64,000 nucleotides of DNA from Clavelina lepadiformis (Eukaryota; Chordata; Ascidiacea; Aplousobranchia; Clavelinidae). Under the pieces are notes generated by a model that was not told the DNA's origin, searched no databases, and saw nothing but the letters and a program-made list of their open reading frames with translations. The stretch is from contig NC_135240.1 of NCBI RefSeq assembly GCF_947623445.1, positions 26,970,001 to 27,034,000 on the forward strand. Reading direction: 5' to 3'. Positions 37,183-49,100 of this stretch are shown here, one piece after another. Within the stretch, counting starts at the first letter, position 1; each line of letters begins with the position of its first letter. The position numbers and the translations under genes were made by a program.

Positions 37183-39276
37183 ATGGATGTTGAAACAAAG
37201 AAAAAGAAGCATCACAAGAAGAATCACCGAGAAGAGTCAAGGTCAAGTAACGAGTCCGATCAGGACGAGTGGGTGGAAAAGGGGAACCCTCTGCCCAAAG
37301 AGCAGTGGATGCAGGAGGACTTCCTGTCAGGAATTCGGACAATTTCCTCCAAGGAAGCAAAAGAGCAAGCTAAAGCGAAAACTGAAGCCAACATTCCGTC
37401 TCTGAAAAGTCTCCAGACCATTGACCAGATGGGTCAACATAAAAAGGAGCTTAACCCCTACTGGAAGATGGGGGGAGACGGGTTACCCTCTGAGATGCAA
37501 GAGACCAAGAAGCCTGAAATGATTCCAGACCTATCGTGGCTTCAGTCATCTCTGAGGCGGATGCAGGAACAAAGCAAGGAATCTGGACGCGGCATCGAAT
37601 CTATTGCAGCTGAACGCTATGGTTCTTGGAAGGCTTTTCAACAGCTTTTGGATAAAGCTGAAACCAAAGCAGGAAAGTCAAGCAGTAGAAGAAGGGAGGA
37701 GTCTGAGAGGAGAAGATCTTCTGGAAGAAGATTCATGAAACCATCTGACGATTACAAACCTCAAGAAAGGTATCATTCCCGAAGTGGACGAGATATGCGC
37801 AGAAACACCAGTTCAAAGTCATGGAAGAAACCATTGCAACAATCTGTCAAGGGAGATCCGCCGGAAAAAGTGGGGCACCAGAAGAATGAAGATCAAAATT
37901 TTCCTACAAATAAGCCATCCCAAGTCCTTGAACTTGTTCCTTGTGCTGATGAGGGGAAAAAAGCTAAACAGGATCAACCTACTGTAGTCTCACCAGATAC
38001 AAACAAAGTAAAAATTCTTTCCGAACAAGAAAAGAACGTGATTGGTGCAAAAATAATCAGGGCCGAGATGATGAGCAATGACAAGCTTGTGAAAAAATTA
38101 AAAAAGAAGTTGGAGTTGTCTAAAGAAGCTGAAGCGGTGATGAAAAGTGGAAATGTTGATAAAAGTGAATCGGGTTATAAGCGTGTCAACTCAGACAGTG
38201 GTGATTCTGATGAAGACGGGGCCATCATTCTAACCAGAATGACCAAATCTGGTCAGGAGTGGCCAATTACAGAGAGTGAAATGCCACTGTCCAGTAAAAT
38301 GGCCAAAAAACTGAAACACAAGAAAGTGAAGGTCCACGATGAAGAAGGACAGAGAGAGAAGTACTTTGCTGATGATGACCGATACACTCTGAAGGACTTG
38401 GTCGAACGAGAGAGAAATGGCTTGGCAGAAGACCAAACTGAAACTTTATCCCGATTGAGCTCAAAACTCTTCAGGAAGACAGATGGTGATAACTTCACAC
38501 TGGATGACATGTTTGAATCACAGGCGGGGAAGGTGAACTGCAAAGCACAGGAAGAGGAAAAAAATCGAAGAAGAGCAATCAGCGAGCAGAAGAAATTAAT
38601 GCGTCGTTTGGAAAAATGTAAACACTGCTTTGGAAACAGAGAGAATCCGAAACACTTGATCATTGCAATTGGAAGAGTGTCGTATCTCAAACTGCCATCT
38701 CACCGTGCTCTTCAGCCTGGACACTGTATCATTGCTCCGATGCACCATTGTGCTACTGGAACTTCCCTTGATGAAGATGTCTGGGAGGAGATAAGACAAT
38801 TTATGCGTGCGTTGTGTAGGATGTTCATGGAAGAAGACGAAGATTGTGTTTTCCTGCAGACTTGCATGGGCTTAAAACACTCGCCTCATTTTTTCATTGA
38901 ATGTATTCCGATGCCGAAAGAAATTGGGGATTTAGCTCCGATTTACTTCAAGAAAGCGATCCAAGAATGTGAAGGGGAGTGGGCCCAGAACAAAGCTTTG
39001 ATTGACACTCGGGGTAGGAGTGTAAAAGGGAAAGTACCGGTGGGCTTACCATATTTTGCAGTCGACTTTGGCATGGATGGTGGATTTGCTCACGTTATTG
39101 AGGATGAGATTCGTTTCCCATCGTACTTCGGAAGAGAGATTGTCGGAGGGATGTTGAGCGCAGAGCCTCTTCTCTGGAGAAAACCAAAGGAGGAAGAGTT
39201 GGGTGAACAAACGAAGAGGACGTTGCAGTTTGAATCAAGGTTTAAAAAGTTCGATTTTTCATCACCAACAGAGTAA
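37183..39276 (+). CDS. CWF19L2: CWF19-like protein 2 (CwfJ family), intronless
   Basis: Single exon of 697 codons (human CWF19L2 894). The family acts late in splicing and in lariat turnover with the debranching enzyme. Seen: a highly charged Lys-rich N-terminus (MDVETKKKKHHKKNHREES), NPYWKMGGDGLP, a disordered Arg/Ser middle, DDRYTLKDLVERE and NFTLDDMFESQAG, then CwfJ C-terminal domain 1 (about 478-600) with KHCFGN, LPSHRALQPGHCIIAPMHH and the HIT-like HSPHFFIECIPMP (about 565-577), and C-terminal domain 2 (about 600-695) with LPYFAVDFGMDGGFAHVIED and FPSYFGREIVGGML. All key family blocks are present. The shorter length relative to human reflects the variable middle. Confidence 0.95.
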   Translation: MDVETKKKKHHKKNHREESRSSNESDQDEWVEKGNPLPKEQWMQEDFLSGIRTISSKEAKEQAKAKTEANIPSLKSLQTIDQMGQHKKELNPYWKMGGDGLPSEMQETKKPEMIPDLSWLQSSLRRMQEQSKESGRGIESIAAERYGSWKAFQQLLDKAETKAGKSSSRRREESERRRSSGRRFMKPSDDYKPQERYHSRSGRDMRRNTSSKSWKKPLQQSVKGDPPEKVGHQKNEDQNFPTNKPSQVLELVPCADEGKKAKQDQPTVVSPDTNKVKILSEQEKNVIGAKIIRAEMMSNDKLVKKLKKKLELSKEAEAVMKSGNVDKSESGYKRVNSDSGDSDEDGAIILTRMTKSGQEWPITESEMPLSSKMAKKLKHKKVKVHDEEGQREKYFADDDRYTLKDLVERERNGLAEDQTETLSRLSSKLFRKTDGDNFTLDDMFESQAGKVNCKAQEEEKNRRRAISEQKKLMRRLEKCKHCFGNRENPKHLIIAIGRVSYLKLPSHRALQPGHCIIAPMHHCATGTSLDEDVWEEIRQFMRALCRMFMEEDEDCVFLQTCMGLKHSPHFFIECIPMPKEIGDLAPIYFKKAIQECEGEWAQNKALIDTRGRSVKGKVPVGLPYFAVDFGMDGGFAHVIEDEIRFPSYFGREIVGGMLSAEPLLWRKPKEEELGEQTKRTLQFESRFKKFDFSSPTE

Positions 39277-39307
39277 ATGTTGCAGTCAGCAAAAGATTTA
39301 TACTTGC

Positions 39308-39313
39308 AATAAA
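39308..39313 (+). promoter_or_regulatory. Poly(A) signal of CWF19L2
   Basis: AATAAA 32 bp after the stop codon, implying a very short 3' UTR. Confidence 0.55.
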
Positions 39314-40832
39314 AGCGGATGCGATTTTTGCAGCATCCATTTATTCCAAGCACTTTACTATAAGTTTTTAATCACAATAAGCTGCATTGCACTGGCCGTA
39401 ATTTTGGAAGTGATTTTGCCTTATCCTCACAACTAGCTGTTAACCAGTAATTGAACAGTATTAAAGAATGCTATACTTTGTACCACATTTTGAACCCCCT
39501 CTTTCTACCAGCCTAGAACAAAAGTGTCTTGTGCATAATTTTAATCCTGTGATATTTTGATTTGGAAAAAGTTTTCCTCCGCGTTTGGATACAAATACCA
39601 GTTCCGAGTCACCGGATGAAGTTGGGAATTTATGTCTCAAAAACATCCAGATATCAAAAATGTTTTAAAAAGGTAACTGCTCCGATGTTGAGATACAAAA
39701 AAGTGTCGGGTTACACACTAGTGTGCGCTAGGATTGATTGACTACGATGTTATGGCGAACGATGCCAAAAAAGGTTAGCTACTTTGGTTTAGGTGGAGAG
39801 CAGTGCTGTGTAATAAATGCGCTCATCCTAAAAGAACGGTTGACTTAAGTTCCAGAAGGAGTGGCTTACACAACCGAACGTCCGCACATTTCACGAAGTC
39901 ATGAAACTGGGATGTCAGAAGCGGTCAAAACAAAGTTGAAAATTATAAAGCTTTTCTATAGTGAATTGATAAATGTGGTAACATGCTTTGTCTGCCATTA
40001 CTTATGTGTTGACTTTTGAAAGGCATTTCCAAAGAAATTCACTTCACATCCATGTTACTCCAAACCACAGCTAGTTGGGCCATGTGCTAACAACACCTAT
40101 CTGCGGAACGGGAAGTACCAGAAGGCCAAACTAATTTTATGTTTTAATACTGACATTACACTAGATATGTTGTGCTTCATCAAAGTTAATATATGTGGTG
40201 GTTACGGTGGTCGGACGATTCAACCCAGGGTGCACACACTTCCCACCTGGTGCACCAGGTCTTCTGAACAGGAGCACAAAGGCATTACAGCAATAGAGCA
40301 TTACTCGATATTGAATACTGGCTTCATTATTTTGGATCTAGTGCTCAATTCTATCGTCCGTGGGTTGGATCGACCTAGAACCGGTGGTTACCCTTAAAAT
40401 GGCTTTTGGCATTTTTGTTTTTTCAGGTTTGATGTCTATTATCGCTGCAACGATTTTAGCATTTTTTGTTTCGATCGTCTTTCTCAACAGCAGTCATTCA
40501 CACAAATGTGCAGGCTCAAAGCAAGTTAACTTTTTTAATATTGTTTAAGTTGAACTGAGTGAACCACACCTCTTCCAATTGTCCATTATTAGTAAGTTTT
40601 GTCGTATTACCGATTGCGATGCTTAGTAATCAGCCCCTTCTGAGGAGTCAGAAGACAGCTGACTTTTGCGGAAGAAAGAAGCCTATCACCGCGGAAAGAT
40701 GCCTCAACAATAAACAGTAAAATAAGGTACGGTATTTTATCAATTTTAGTGATCCACGACACACTAAAATTAGTAATTTACAGCATCTGAGTCTGTCTGT
40801 AGCGTGAAGCATGAAATTGAAGTACTCTACTC

Positions 40833-41934
40833 CAGGGCTTCCCAAACTGGGGGTCGCGACCCCGCAAGGGGTCGCGTAACGAACTTCAGGAGTCGCACAG
40901 CGTATACCAATTTTACACGAAGTATAAAATACAATCAAAACAAAATATCGTTCCAGCCTAATCAACATTGAAACCGCCTTGAGACCAGCATTAACAGATA
41001 TTGAGCCACGGCTGGACTTGCTTTGTAGCAGAAAGCAGTCGCACCAATCACACTGAATAAATGTGTGTGCTTTTTTGTTTCCAGTAGCCTACATAGGTGT
41101 AAAGTAGTAAGTAGGCTTTGAGTTCTGGTTGCTTGAATTCAGTCTGTGATAATAACCAAAATTAATATACAGATTATGTAAGATTTACAATTCTCGTACT
41201 TTATGTGTCGTTTTAGCAAAGAGTAACACGAGACACAATCATTTCCTGTACTATTGTTGTGACGTAATATTTGTGCCTTTCTCGCATGCGTTTCGTTTGC
41301 CAAATGTTACTGTGTTAGCGTATGACAGTACGAAGTAACAAGTTTGTGAATAATCAGCAATTTAATGCAGTTGAATATAGCTAAGCCAAAATGCTATTAC
41401 ATTAACTGTTGAATGAAGTACTGTTGATGTGCCAATGTTCTGTCAATTTGTAATCGTATAACGAAGAAACAATATAACCAGTTTATACAAACAACAAATT
41501 TGTGCAAACTACTGAACAGTACAACTTAAGATAAGCTCAGTGTTAAGTCAGACAACTCTGCTTGTCGGCTTCACAAGACAATCAGCTTTTAGCTGAACAA
41601 TCGAGTCTAGGATTGATTAAGCAAACAACGACCTTGAGGCTCATTATATCGAAGACAATAAACACTCAGACAATCAAAGATTGTATTGGAGTGACTGGTA
41701 CAGTCAAGTTCAACAACAATAACCAATCATTCCATTACAACGTGTGAGAATTCTATGTAGTACACAATTTTATGTTACATTAATCGATATATTTATCACA
41801 AGTCTTTGCATCTCAATAAATGTCACTAATGACTAATGTATATTTCGCACTGCTAATCAATTTAAACGTGAAGGATCCCGGAAAACTTCAGAAATTTGAA
41901 AGGGGTCGCGAGCGAAAAAGTTTGGGAAGCCCTG
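40833..41934. mobile_element. Non-autonomous hAT element, 1102 bp, with intact 8-bp target duplication
   Basis: Starts CAGGGCTTCCCAAACT and ends with the complementary AGTTTGGGAAGCCCTG apart from one internal spacer change; both ends continue into GCGACCCC-type sequence. Exact 8-bp direct repeats CTCTACTC flank it at 40825-40832 and 41935-41942, the length expected for hAT. The interior has no transposase-sized ORF, so movement would need an enzyme from elsewhere. Clean ends and a perfect duplication suggest a fairly recent insertion. Confidence 0.9.
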
Positions 41935-43098
41935 CTCTACTCTATCATACGGCGTTGTATGGGTAATCCCCTCATTTTGTACATTGATGTCGTCAGCTCT
42001 AAATCTAACGTAAAATTATCACATCTAATTGTTTAATTTGCAACCCGTTTAAAAGCCAAGAGTGCATGTTGTTTGTTAAACCGTATACCAATACTTCACC
42101 TTACTTGAATGGCATGCTGCTGAGTGACTATAGTAACTAACACAATCATGACAATAACCGGCTAAGTGGCATGTGTCATGTTTTCTGGCGAACTGCGAAC
42201 ATAGGGACAGATGGGAGGCTGGCCTTACTTTATCATTCAAGTTTCCACTGTAACACACCACAAACAGCATCTACTTAATTATGGTTGGCTTGTGCCAAAA
42301 AGATATTTTTGATACAAAGACAAATTTTTACCGAAACGAAACCTTTTGGAAAAGCTTTTAAAACTGAAGTGTGTGATACTTGTATGCATCGCAACTACAA
42401 AAAAAATTTAACTTAAATATTCTGTAATTTCTTGCACATCTTTACTTTCCAGAAATTAGTAGCATCTTTATTAATGTTGAAGAATTCTGTTAGCTGCTGC
42501 TGCTGATAGCTATGACAATAAAGTTCACAAAATAGTAACAGTATAGGCTATATACAATACAGCATCTTGCACAAAATACAGCTTCATAAAATATTATACT
42601 ATGTGTATATACAGCTAGATGAATGACAATAAGATTTTGAAAAATAGTTAGGCTATATACAATATGCTATGTAAAAGTACATTTCACGAATCAGCCAAAT
42701 GTTTGTAGGCCTACCTTTATGAGAAAAAAGATATGTTAAGCGTAGAAACATTCCCAATTTCCACATACACCGAAACAAACAGTTATATATAAATGAACTT
42801 ATGAAAGCCCATACTGACATGGTACTGCACACTGAAAATTATAATATTTTTAGACAATAATTTTAAATTTGACCATGAGCAAAACCATATGAACCGAATC
42901 AATGCTGGTGCGAAACTCGTACAATGTAAAATTTTAAAGATTAATACAGTTAGTATAGGATTTTTTAAAACGTCGACAAGACGTCATGTTGAACAAGAAG
43001 TTAAGAGTGCTGCTTGCATGTCATGCGCAGTATTTTTGACAGATTTTTATACAACAAAAAAGGATTTTGCAAAATTAAAATGAAACGTTTTGCAGATC

Positions 43099-43104
43099 TT
43101 TATT
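43099..43104 (-). promoter_or_regulatory. Poly(A) signal of MOV10
   Basis: AATAAA on the minus strand, about 83 bp beyond the stop codon at 43187. Confidence 0.55.
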
Positions 43105-43186
43105 ATCAGGGTTCGTACTGTCACTTTATCAAGTCAAATTGATGACTGCATTTTATGTTACGAACTTTAATATTATAAGTAAAGAG

Positions 43187-46100
43187 TTAAATATCATCAC
43201 GCCAAGGTGGGTCAACCTCTCCTTGTAATTTGCTGACGTCTTCCGTCGTATTGTTATCCAGGAATTCTTCATTTAGACCTAAGGAATTCATTCTCATTGT
43301 GATGTCATCTTGATGATCTGTTGTCATGGAAACATATGAGGTAAAGTTTATAAATATTTTTAAACATCTGTTAAATAAATTAATTTTTGGTTCGGTTACC
43401 TGGTGTGAAGTTCGCTCCAGTATAACCTCCTTTTTCAATGCAATATGTGAGAAGTTTATTCCAGTGCTCATCTGTGCAAAGAATTTCAGGGTTTCCAATA
43501 ACAATAAGAAGTGACATTGCTCTTGTCACGGCGACATTAAATCTCTGTGGATTTTATCAGAAGTTAAATTGCTAAAACAAAAGTGATCTAAGAAATATAA
43601 ATAAGATGTATTGGCTGAATGAAAGTTTTGTTGTATTAATGGATACCAATCATTGTGAAATGAGTTTTATCGCTGAACCAGAGTTGCAACCAAATAGAAT
43701 TTTTTCCGAGTCGAGTCAAATGGCTAGTTGAAAACGTGACTGAGTCATTACTGGGATCAATGACCTTTGGGTTTCTTAAAAATCCAAGCTGAAACTTTTC
43801 ATCTTGAGGAAGATGCCGACAATTACTCCTCACTGTGCTGATGATGATGACTCTTCTCTCCTGACCCTGAAACTCTTCCACGCTTCCGACCTTGATCTCT
43901 TTGAAATCAGAATTATCTTCCATGTCCTCCGGCACTCGGCGCATTTTTTGCGCCTTAACAAATCACAAGACATGTGGAAAGGAAAATATATTACAAGATG
44001 CAGTGATGCATGGTATCTGCAAGAAGTGTAAAATATTTGTTTTCCATACAATAGTGATATGATACCATTTTAGCTGCCAACCTTAATCTTTTTGCTGATA
44101 GGCAACTTTTCACGATTCAGCACTTGTCGTATCTTTTGAACCTAGCAAATGGTCAATCAAATTGCACGTGTAATTGCGCATGAAACACACGACCATGACC
44201 TGATTACAAGCTTCGGCCTAAGTTTGGGAAACCAATAAGCAGAAGCACAACCTAGGCCACAACCCATATCAAGATTTAGCGCTACATATGAGAAAGAAAA
44301 AGAAAAATTCCATCTGATGAAATCATAAAATGTTCCAAACCTGTTTTCTGTATGGCGATATAATACCAATCTGTTTTGGCTTTACTGGGTTTTGACGGCT
44401 TTCTAGAATCTTTTTCACATAGTTATAAACCTGTATTAAATAAATACATATTGTTGTTTATTGCCAATCACGAAACAATCTGTTTCCACTCAAAATTAAT
44501 GTATTCAATTAGGAAAATAATGAGAACTGACTTCTGAAGCCTCCTGTGGGTTGAAATACGAAGGACTGTTTTCCTCACGTTGATCTTCACCTTTGACCCC
44601 ATGAAAAATGACTGGAAATCCCCTCTTTGGTAAGTGCTCCCAGTTGTAAAATTGCTCACGCAAGAAAACATCTGCCTCGACTTTGAGTTCGTTGTCATAG
44701 AAGCACTCATTTGATGTTTTCAGAATTGCTGAGGCATGAGATAGTACACCATGAAATTGTGCACCATAGACAAACAATAGCATAGATCTTATTCAAGGTA
44801 TGCAGCTATTCACTGAAGGATGTGAGAAGTAAGCTACCCTCATGTGATCTGTAGTTGCTCAACAGCTTTGTAATTCTCTGCTCAGGATAAACGCTCTCAT
44901 TTGGTTTATACGCATCACTCTCCATCAATCTTTCAAGGAGGGATTTGCCTACAAAGACATCGCCTTTGAATTAAAATGATAAACAGGATATAGTTTGGCA
45001 CTGTGAAGGTTAACTTTATATATATTTATATATTTCTTTTTTTTTTCATAAAAAATATAAAGTTAACCTTAAGAGTGCCTAACTATATCCTGTTTTTTTA
45101 TTTTGTTTTAAAATTTGGTTAACACGGTTCAGCGGTTCAGACAACATCGACTTTGACGTAATACATGTACATGATGATCTTTCATGTTTATGTTTTGACA
45201 AAATACAAGAAAATTTCGGCTCCACTCAAAAAATAGCAAACCTAAACCATATTCAATGGCAGCTTGCGAACGAAGTATTGGACCCAGTTGTTTTGGGTCA
45301 CCTGCCAGTACCAGTCTTCCATCTCCACCCTAGCAGTGTACAGAGTAAAGTTGAGAATAATGCATTGTAGCCTTTGCCTTTATATTTGCGCACAAAATTT
45401 ATTTTACTACGTATTTACCAACAAACTTTCAATGGGAATAATGCACTCCGGCTCCACCGACTGGCCGGCTTCATCAATGAAAATGTAATCGAAATGATTG
45501 CTCGGTATTTCTGCTGATGACAACCTGCATACAAAAATTGCGCCAAGTCTATTTTTTATTTTTTGTAGTGATTTACTTGACAGGCTCATAACTATACGGG
45601 TCCCATATGCTTAACTCCTCTTGGAAAAAGCATTCCCCACTTTGGGGAAATTCTAGAATGTAATGTTTAAGTATAATGCATACTGTGTTTGGAACACACA
45701 GTAAGCTAGTTGATGTTTAGCTTCCTTCATTAAATTCTTTGCTTCCTTTGGTGCTCCAAGCCAATTACGGGTCTGGTCGTTGGCCATGTTTTTTTTTTGC
45801 CATGGCCAACGACGCCATGGCCATATTTTTTTGTATTACGTCATTTTTTTTGCTTGTTAAACACACAAGAGATTTGCCAATACCTTCCAGCTGTAATTAG
45901 TGTTGTAATCACCAAATAGAAATCCATGATTGTTTGTATCGAGGGATAGTAGTAGTCCTCCGTAAATTTGTCATAATTGGAAACTTCCTAAAAATTATTT
46001 GATGGAAAGTTTCAGCTTGCTCAATTGCTATGTTCTGTAAGTTAGTTTTTATGCAATTGGATTGTGACTATTTTTCACCCGTAAGATTATCGGTACCCAC

Positions 46101-49100
46101 AGTGAATGTTTTCATATATATTGAGTCGAAAATACTCACCAATACTACGTCTGGAACATCCATAACGGGTCTTGACATGGCGTGCATTCGAAATATCTCT
46201 TTTTTATCAACATGCTCCAGCAATCTCTCAGTGAGCAAATCACAAGCGCTGTTGGATGGCGCACAAACTAGAACACGCTTTCGTTTCATTCGGACAATCT
46301 TTAAATAATCACTTCGAAAATAATCACTTCGTGTCATTTATAAAATGTTATGATCTACTGTAGGCGAGCTAGTTTCAAGAACTAATCAGTTTACTGGATA
46401 AAAAGCGTATAACGACTTCACTACTAAAGTGTCATTGATTTACTACTTTTTGTGAAAAAATAGCTTGACACATTCAGTAGAGTTTTCTAAGGGGACCTGT
46501 TTAATTGCTTCCACAATTGTCATTGTTTTGCCAGTTCCAGGAGGCCCATACACTATGTAAGGATCCGTTGATATTCCATCCACTATTCTCTTCACTGCAG
46601 TTGACTGTTGCTTATTTCCTTCAATATATCTGTTGTACATTCTAAATATTTTTGTGGTAACTGAGTTTTTTGGTTGTTATCAGTGTAAGTAAAATAACGT
46701 GTATGGGCTTAGTCAGTCTGAAAACCTTAGTTTAGTTGCCGGGGGTGCGATTATGCCTTGATGGTTTGGAAACAAAAGTTTTTCCATTGACTCATATTGG
46801 AGGTCTTCCACTGCACGTTGCTGCAGACGAATTGGAAGTCTGTTGAAACTGAATCTAACGTTGAATTTTTGTTTGTTCACGAACACATCATTGAATCTAT
46901 AAAAAAAAGTTGACATAGGCTTGACCGTCAAATACACGCAGTGAAACAGGCGTGTAGCAGCAACATGTAGTATAACTTATGATTATATTGTGCACCGATA
47001 GCTGGAATTTGTGTCAGGTATTTCAGCAATGTATTTTCGCTGAAACTTACTTGCTATTTAGACCAAGTTCAACTTCATCCAGTTTTACTTTATGTACAAA
47101 ACCTTCGTATCTCTTCCCATACGAGTCTCCATTTAGGCCTGATTGCCTCAAGCAAATTCTGTCACCTTTAAGTACAGACGGCCTTTTTTCTGCCAAACCA
47201 GGGACCTACATAAAAAGTTTATACATATTTATTATATAACTGTAATTTAAGTATTTATTCTAAACAATGCGGTAGCTTTTACCTTTAACAAAAAACGTTT
47301 TCCTTGTTTTGAAACTGTAATTTGTGTTAGGTCATAAAACCGAATGTCACGCTCTGCCTGTTTCTCTTCAATTTGTATGAGCAAAGAAAATTTTGCAGCA
47401 TAGGAAGAGATTGTCAAGTTTTTTTCTAGCAAAGATCTGCAACAGAGAAAAGCTTACCGTCGATTAAGATCAAAATTTCGAAATCGAACGAAAATCGAAA
47501 TCGAAAGGAAGCAAATACAGGCTAGAGATGCGTTCTTAAACTGATTTTGGTCACTCACATTTTTCGCTTATCAGGCTCAAGAAGGTAACCAGCTTTATGG
47601 GAAAAAACTTGTCTGCAGAATGCACTACAGACGGATTTTTCCACATCATAGGTTTTTAATTCACGTGATAATGTAAGTTGATTTCCATAAAAAACTCTGC
47701 ATCAAAACATTTTCAAAATGGGTAATTTCTTATTCACACAGTGTCACGTGTATGTGATAATAGTATGACTATGACTGACAGAAATGAATTAATTTAAGAA
47801 ATTTCATTACAACCGTCACCTTTCCAATCTTTCACCGGGAATCGTTTCAACGTCTCCATCTTTTGCGTATCTTCTTTTTACAAATGCAGATGTTGGCATC
47901 AGCATTGTGGTGACGTCATCAGATCGAAAGCAGCGGAGGTAGCGCATCACCAACAATGACGTCATTGAGCCGTACGTACGACATCGAAAGAAAACATCGC
48001 CACAGTACGAACCCACATTTTCTTTAATTTTACAAGACACGGTGATAGTATGCTGAGAATCTGTGAACAGTTTGAAAATAAATCGTCGAACACTTCTTTG
48101 TTGCAGTTGTACCACTATATAAATGCGCAATGAACGACGTGAACCAACTATAGCCTAATGTGGGAAACAAAATTTAAACACAACTGCTGCTAATAATGTC
48201 AGTTTGGTTTAAAAGTTTTCCCTTTGCGTTGAATTTAATTCGAGAAATCATACATATTTGCCGGCTCCGCATAAAGTAGAGCAGTTATTGTGGTCTTTCA
48301 CTTACTGTAGGCAGTTGGTCAACGCCCTTTCATTATTTCATTATTCATTACATGAGTTGACACCAACTTTAAAGTCATATACAAACTACCAAGCTATACA
48401 TGTTGGCTTATAAGCAAATTTAAAATGATATTACATGGTTCAATCATGACAGGTTGTGGTTCAGTCAGTGAAGTACACCCCGAGTCATCTGATAGTGTCA
48501 TCGCCGCGTTTTCTTTCAAGAAAAGACATTTTTCAAGTTGAATGCGTCTTCCACTCTTACTTGTGACCACCATCTTAAATGTTGTCTCAGTTTTGTCCTG
48601 CAAAGGTGTACCCGCTATAACTGTTTGCATTAAGGTATTGAAGTTTTTGCGCACTTCACTCCAGATTATTATCGAAATGAAAATGTTGAAAAGGTAAAAT
48701 CCTACACAACGTTGCCGAAGGAAAGGCCTCTTTTTATTGACTAGTGACCACCACTTACGTCAAGATCACATACGAAATACCCGGGTGATGATTCCACATC
48801 GCCACGATCGGCCGAAATTTCCACTTCAGATGAGACAAGAAAGGAATCCCTGCAAAACCAAACTGGTAAATTCCCTTTTAGATTGCTGTATAGTGTATAA
48901 TTTGTGGTGATAACCCTGCAGACAGTTACAAACTTTAACCTGTATAGAAGTAAATGATGTCATTCGGCTCACTTAGGCCAAATTGACAGATGTTATGACG
49001 ATGTTGGAATCATACTTGCTATTTATTTCGAGTATATTAAAAAAGTCACTAGAAATGAGGAATCAGTAACAAATTTTTAAACCGACTATATGCGATATAG

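Larger units (their letters stand above)
39277..43186. other. Intergenic, CWF19L2 to MOV10 (convergent)
   Basis: 3.9 kb between convergent genes. It holds a 1.1 kb non-autonomous hAT element (40833-41934) and otherwise only short ORFs without domains (39461-39646, 40167-40397, 42889-43083). Confidence 0.6.

Noticed and set aside
38253-38690. 145-codon minus-strand ORF opposite CWF19L2
   Set aside because: Antisense shadow of a strongly coding exon.
35234-39276. PDSS1-CWF19L2 as a classic operon
   Set aside because: The 740-bp gap is long for an ascidian operon, where adjacent genes usually lie very close, so I report only co-orientation and intronlessness.
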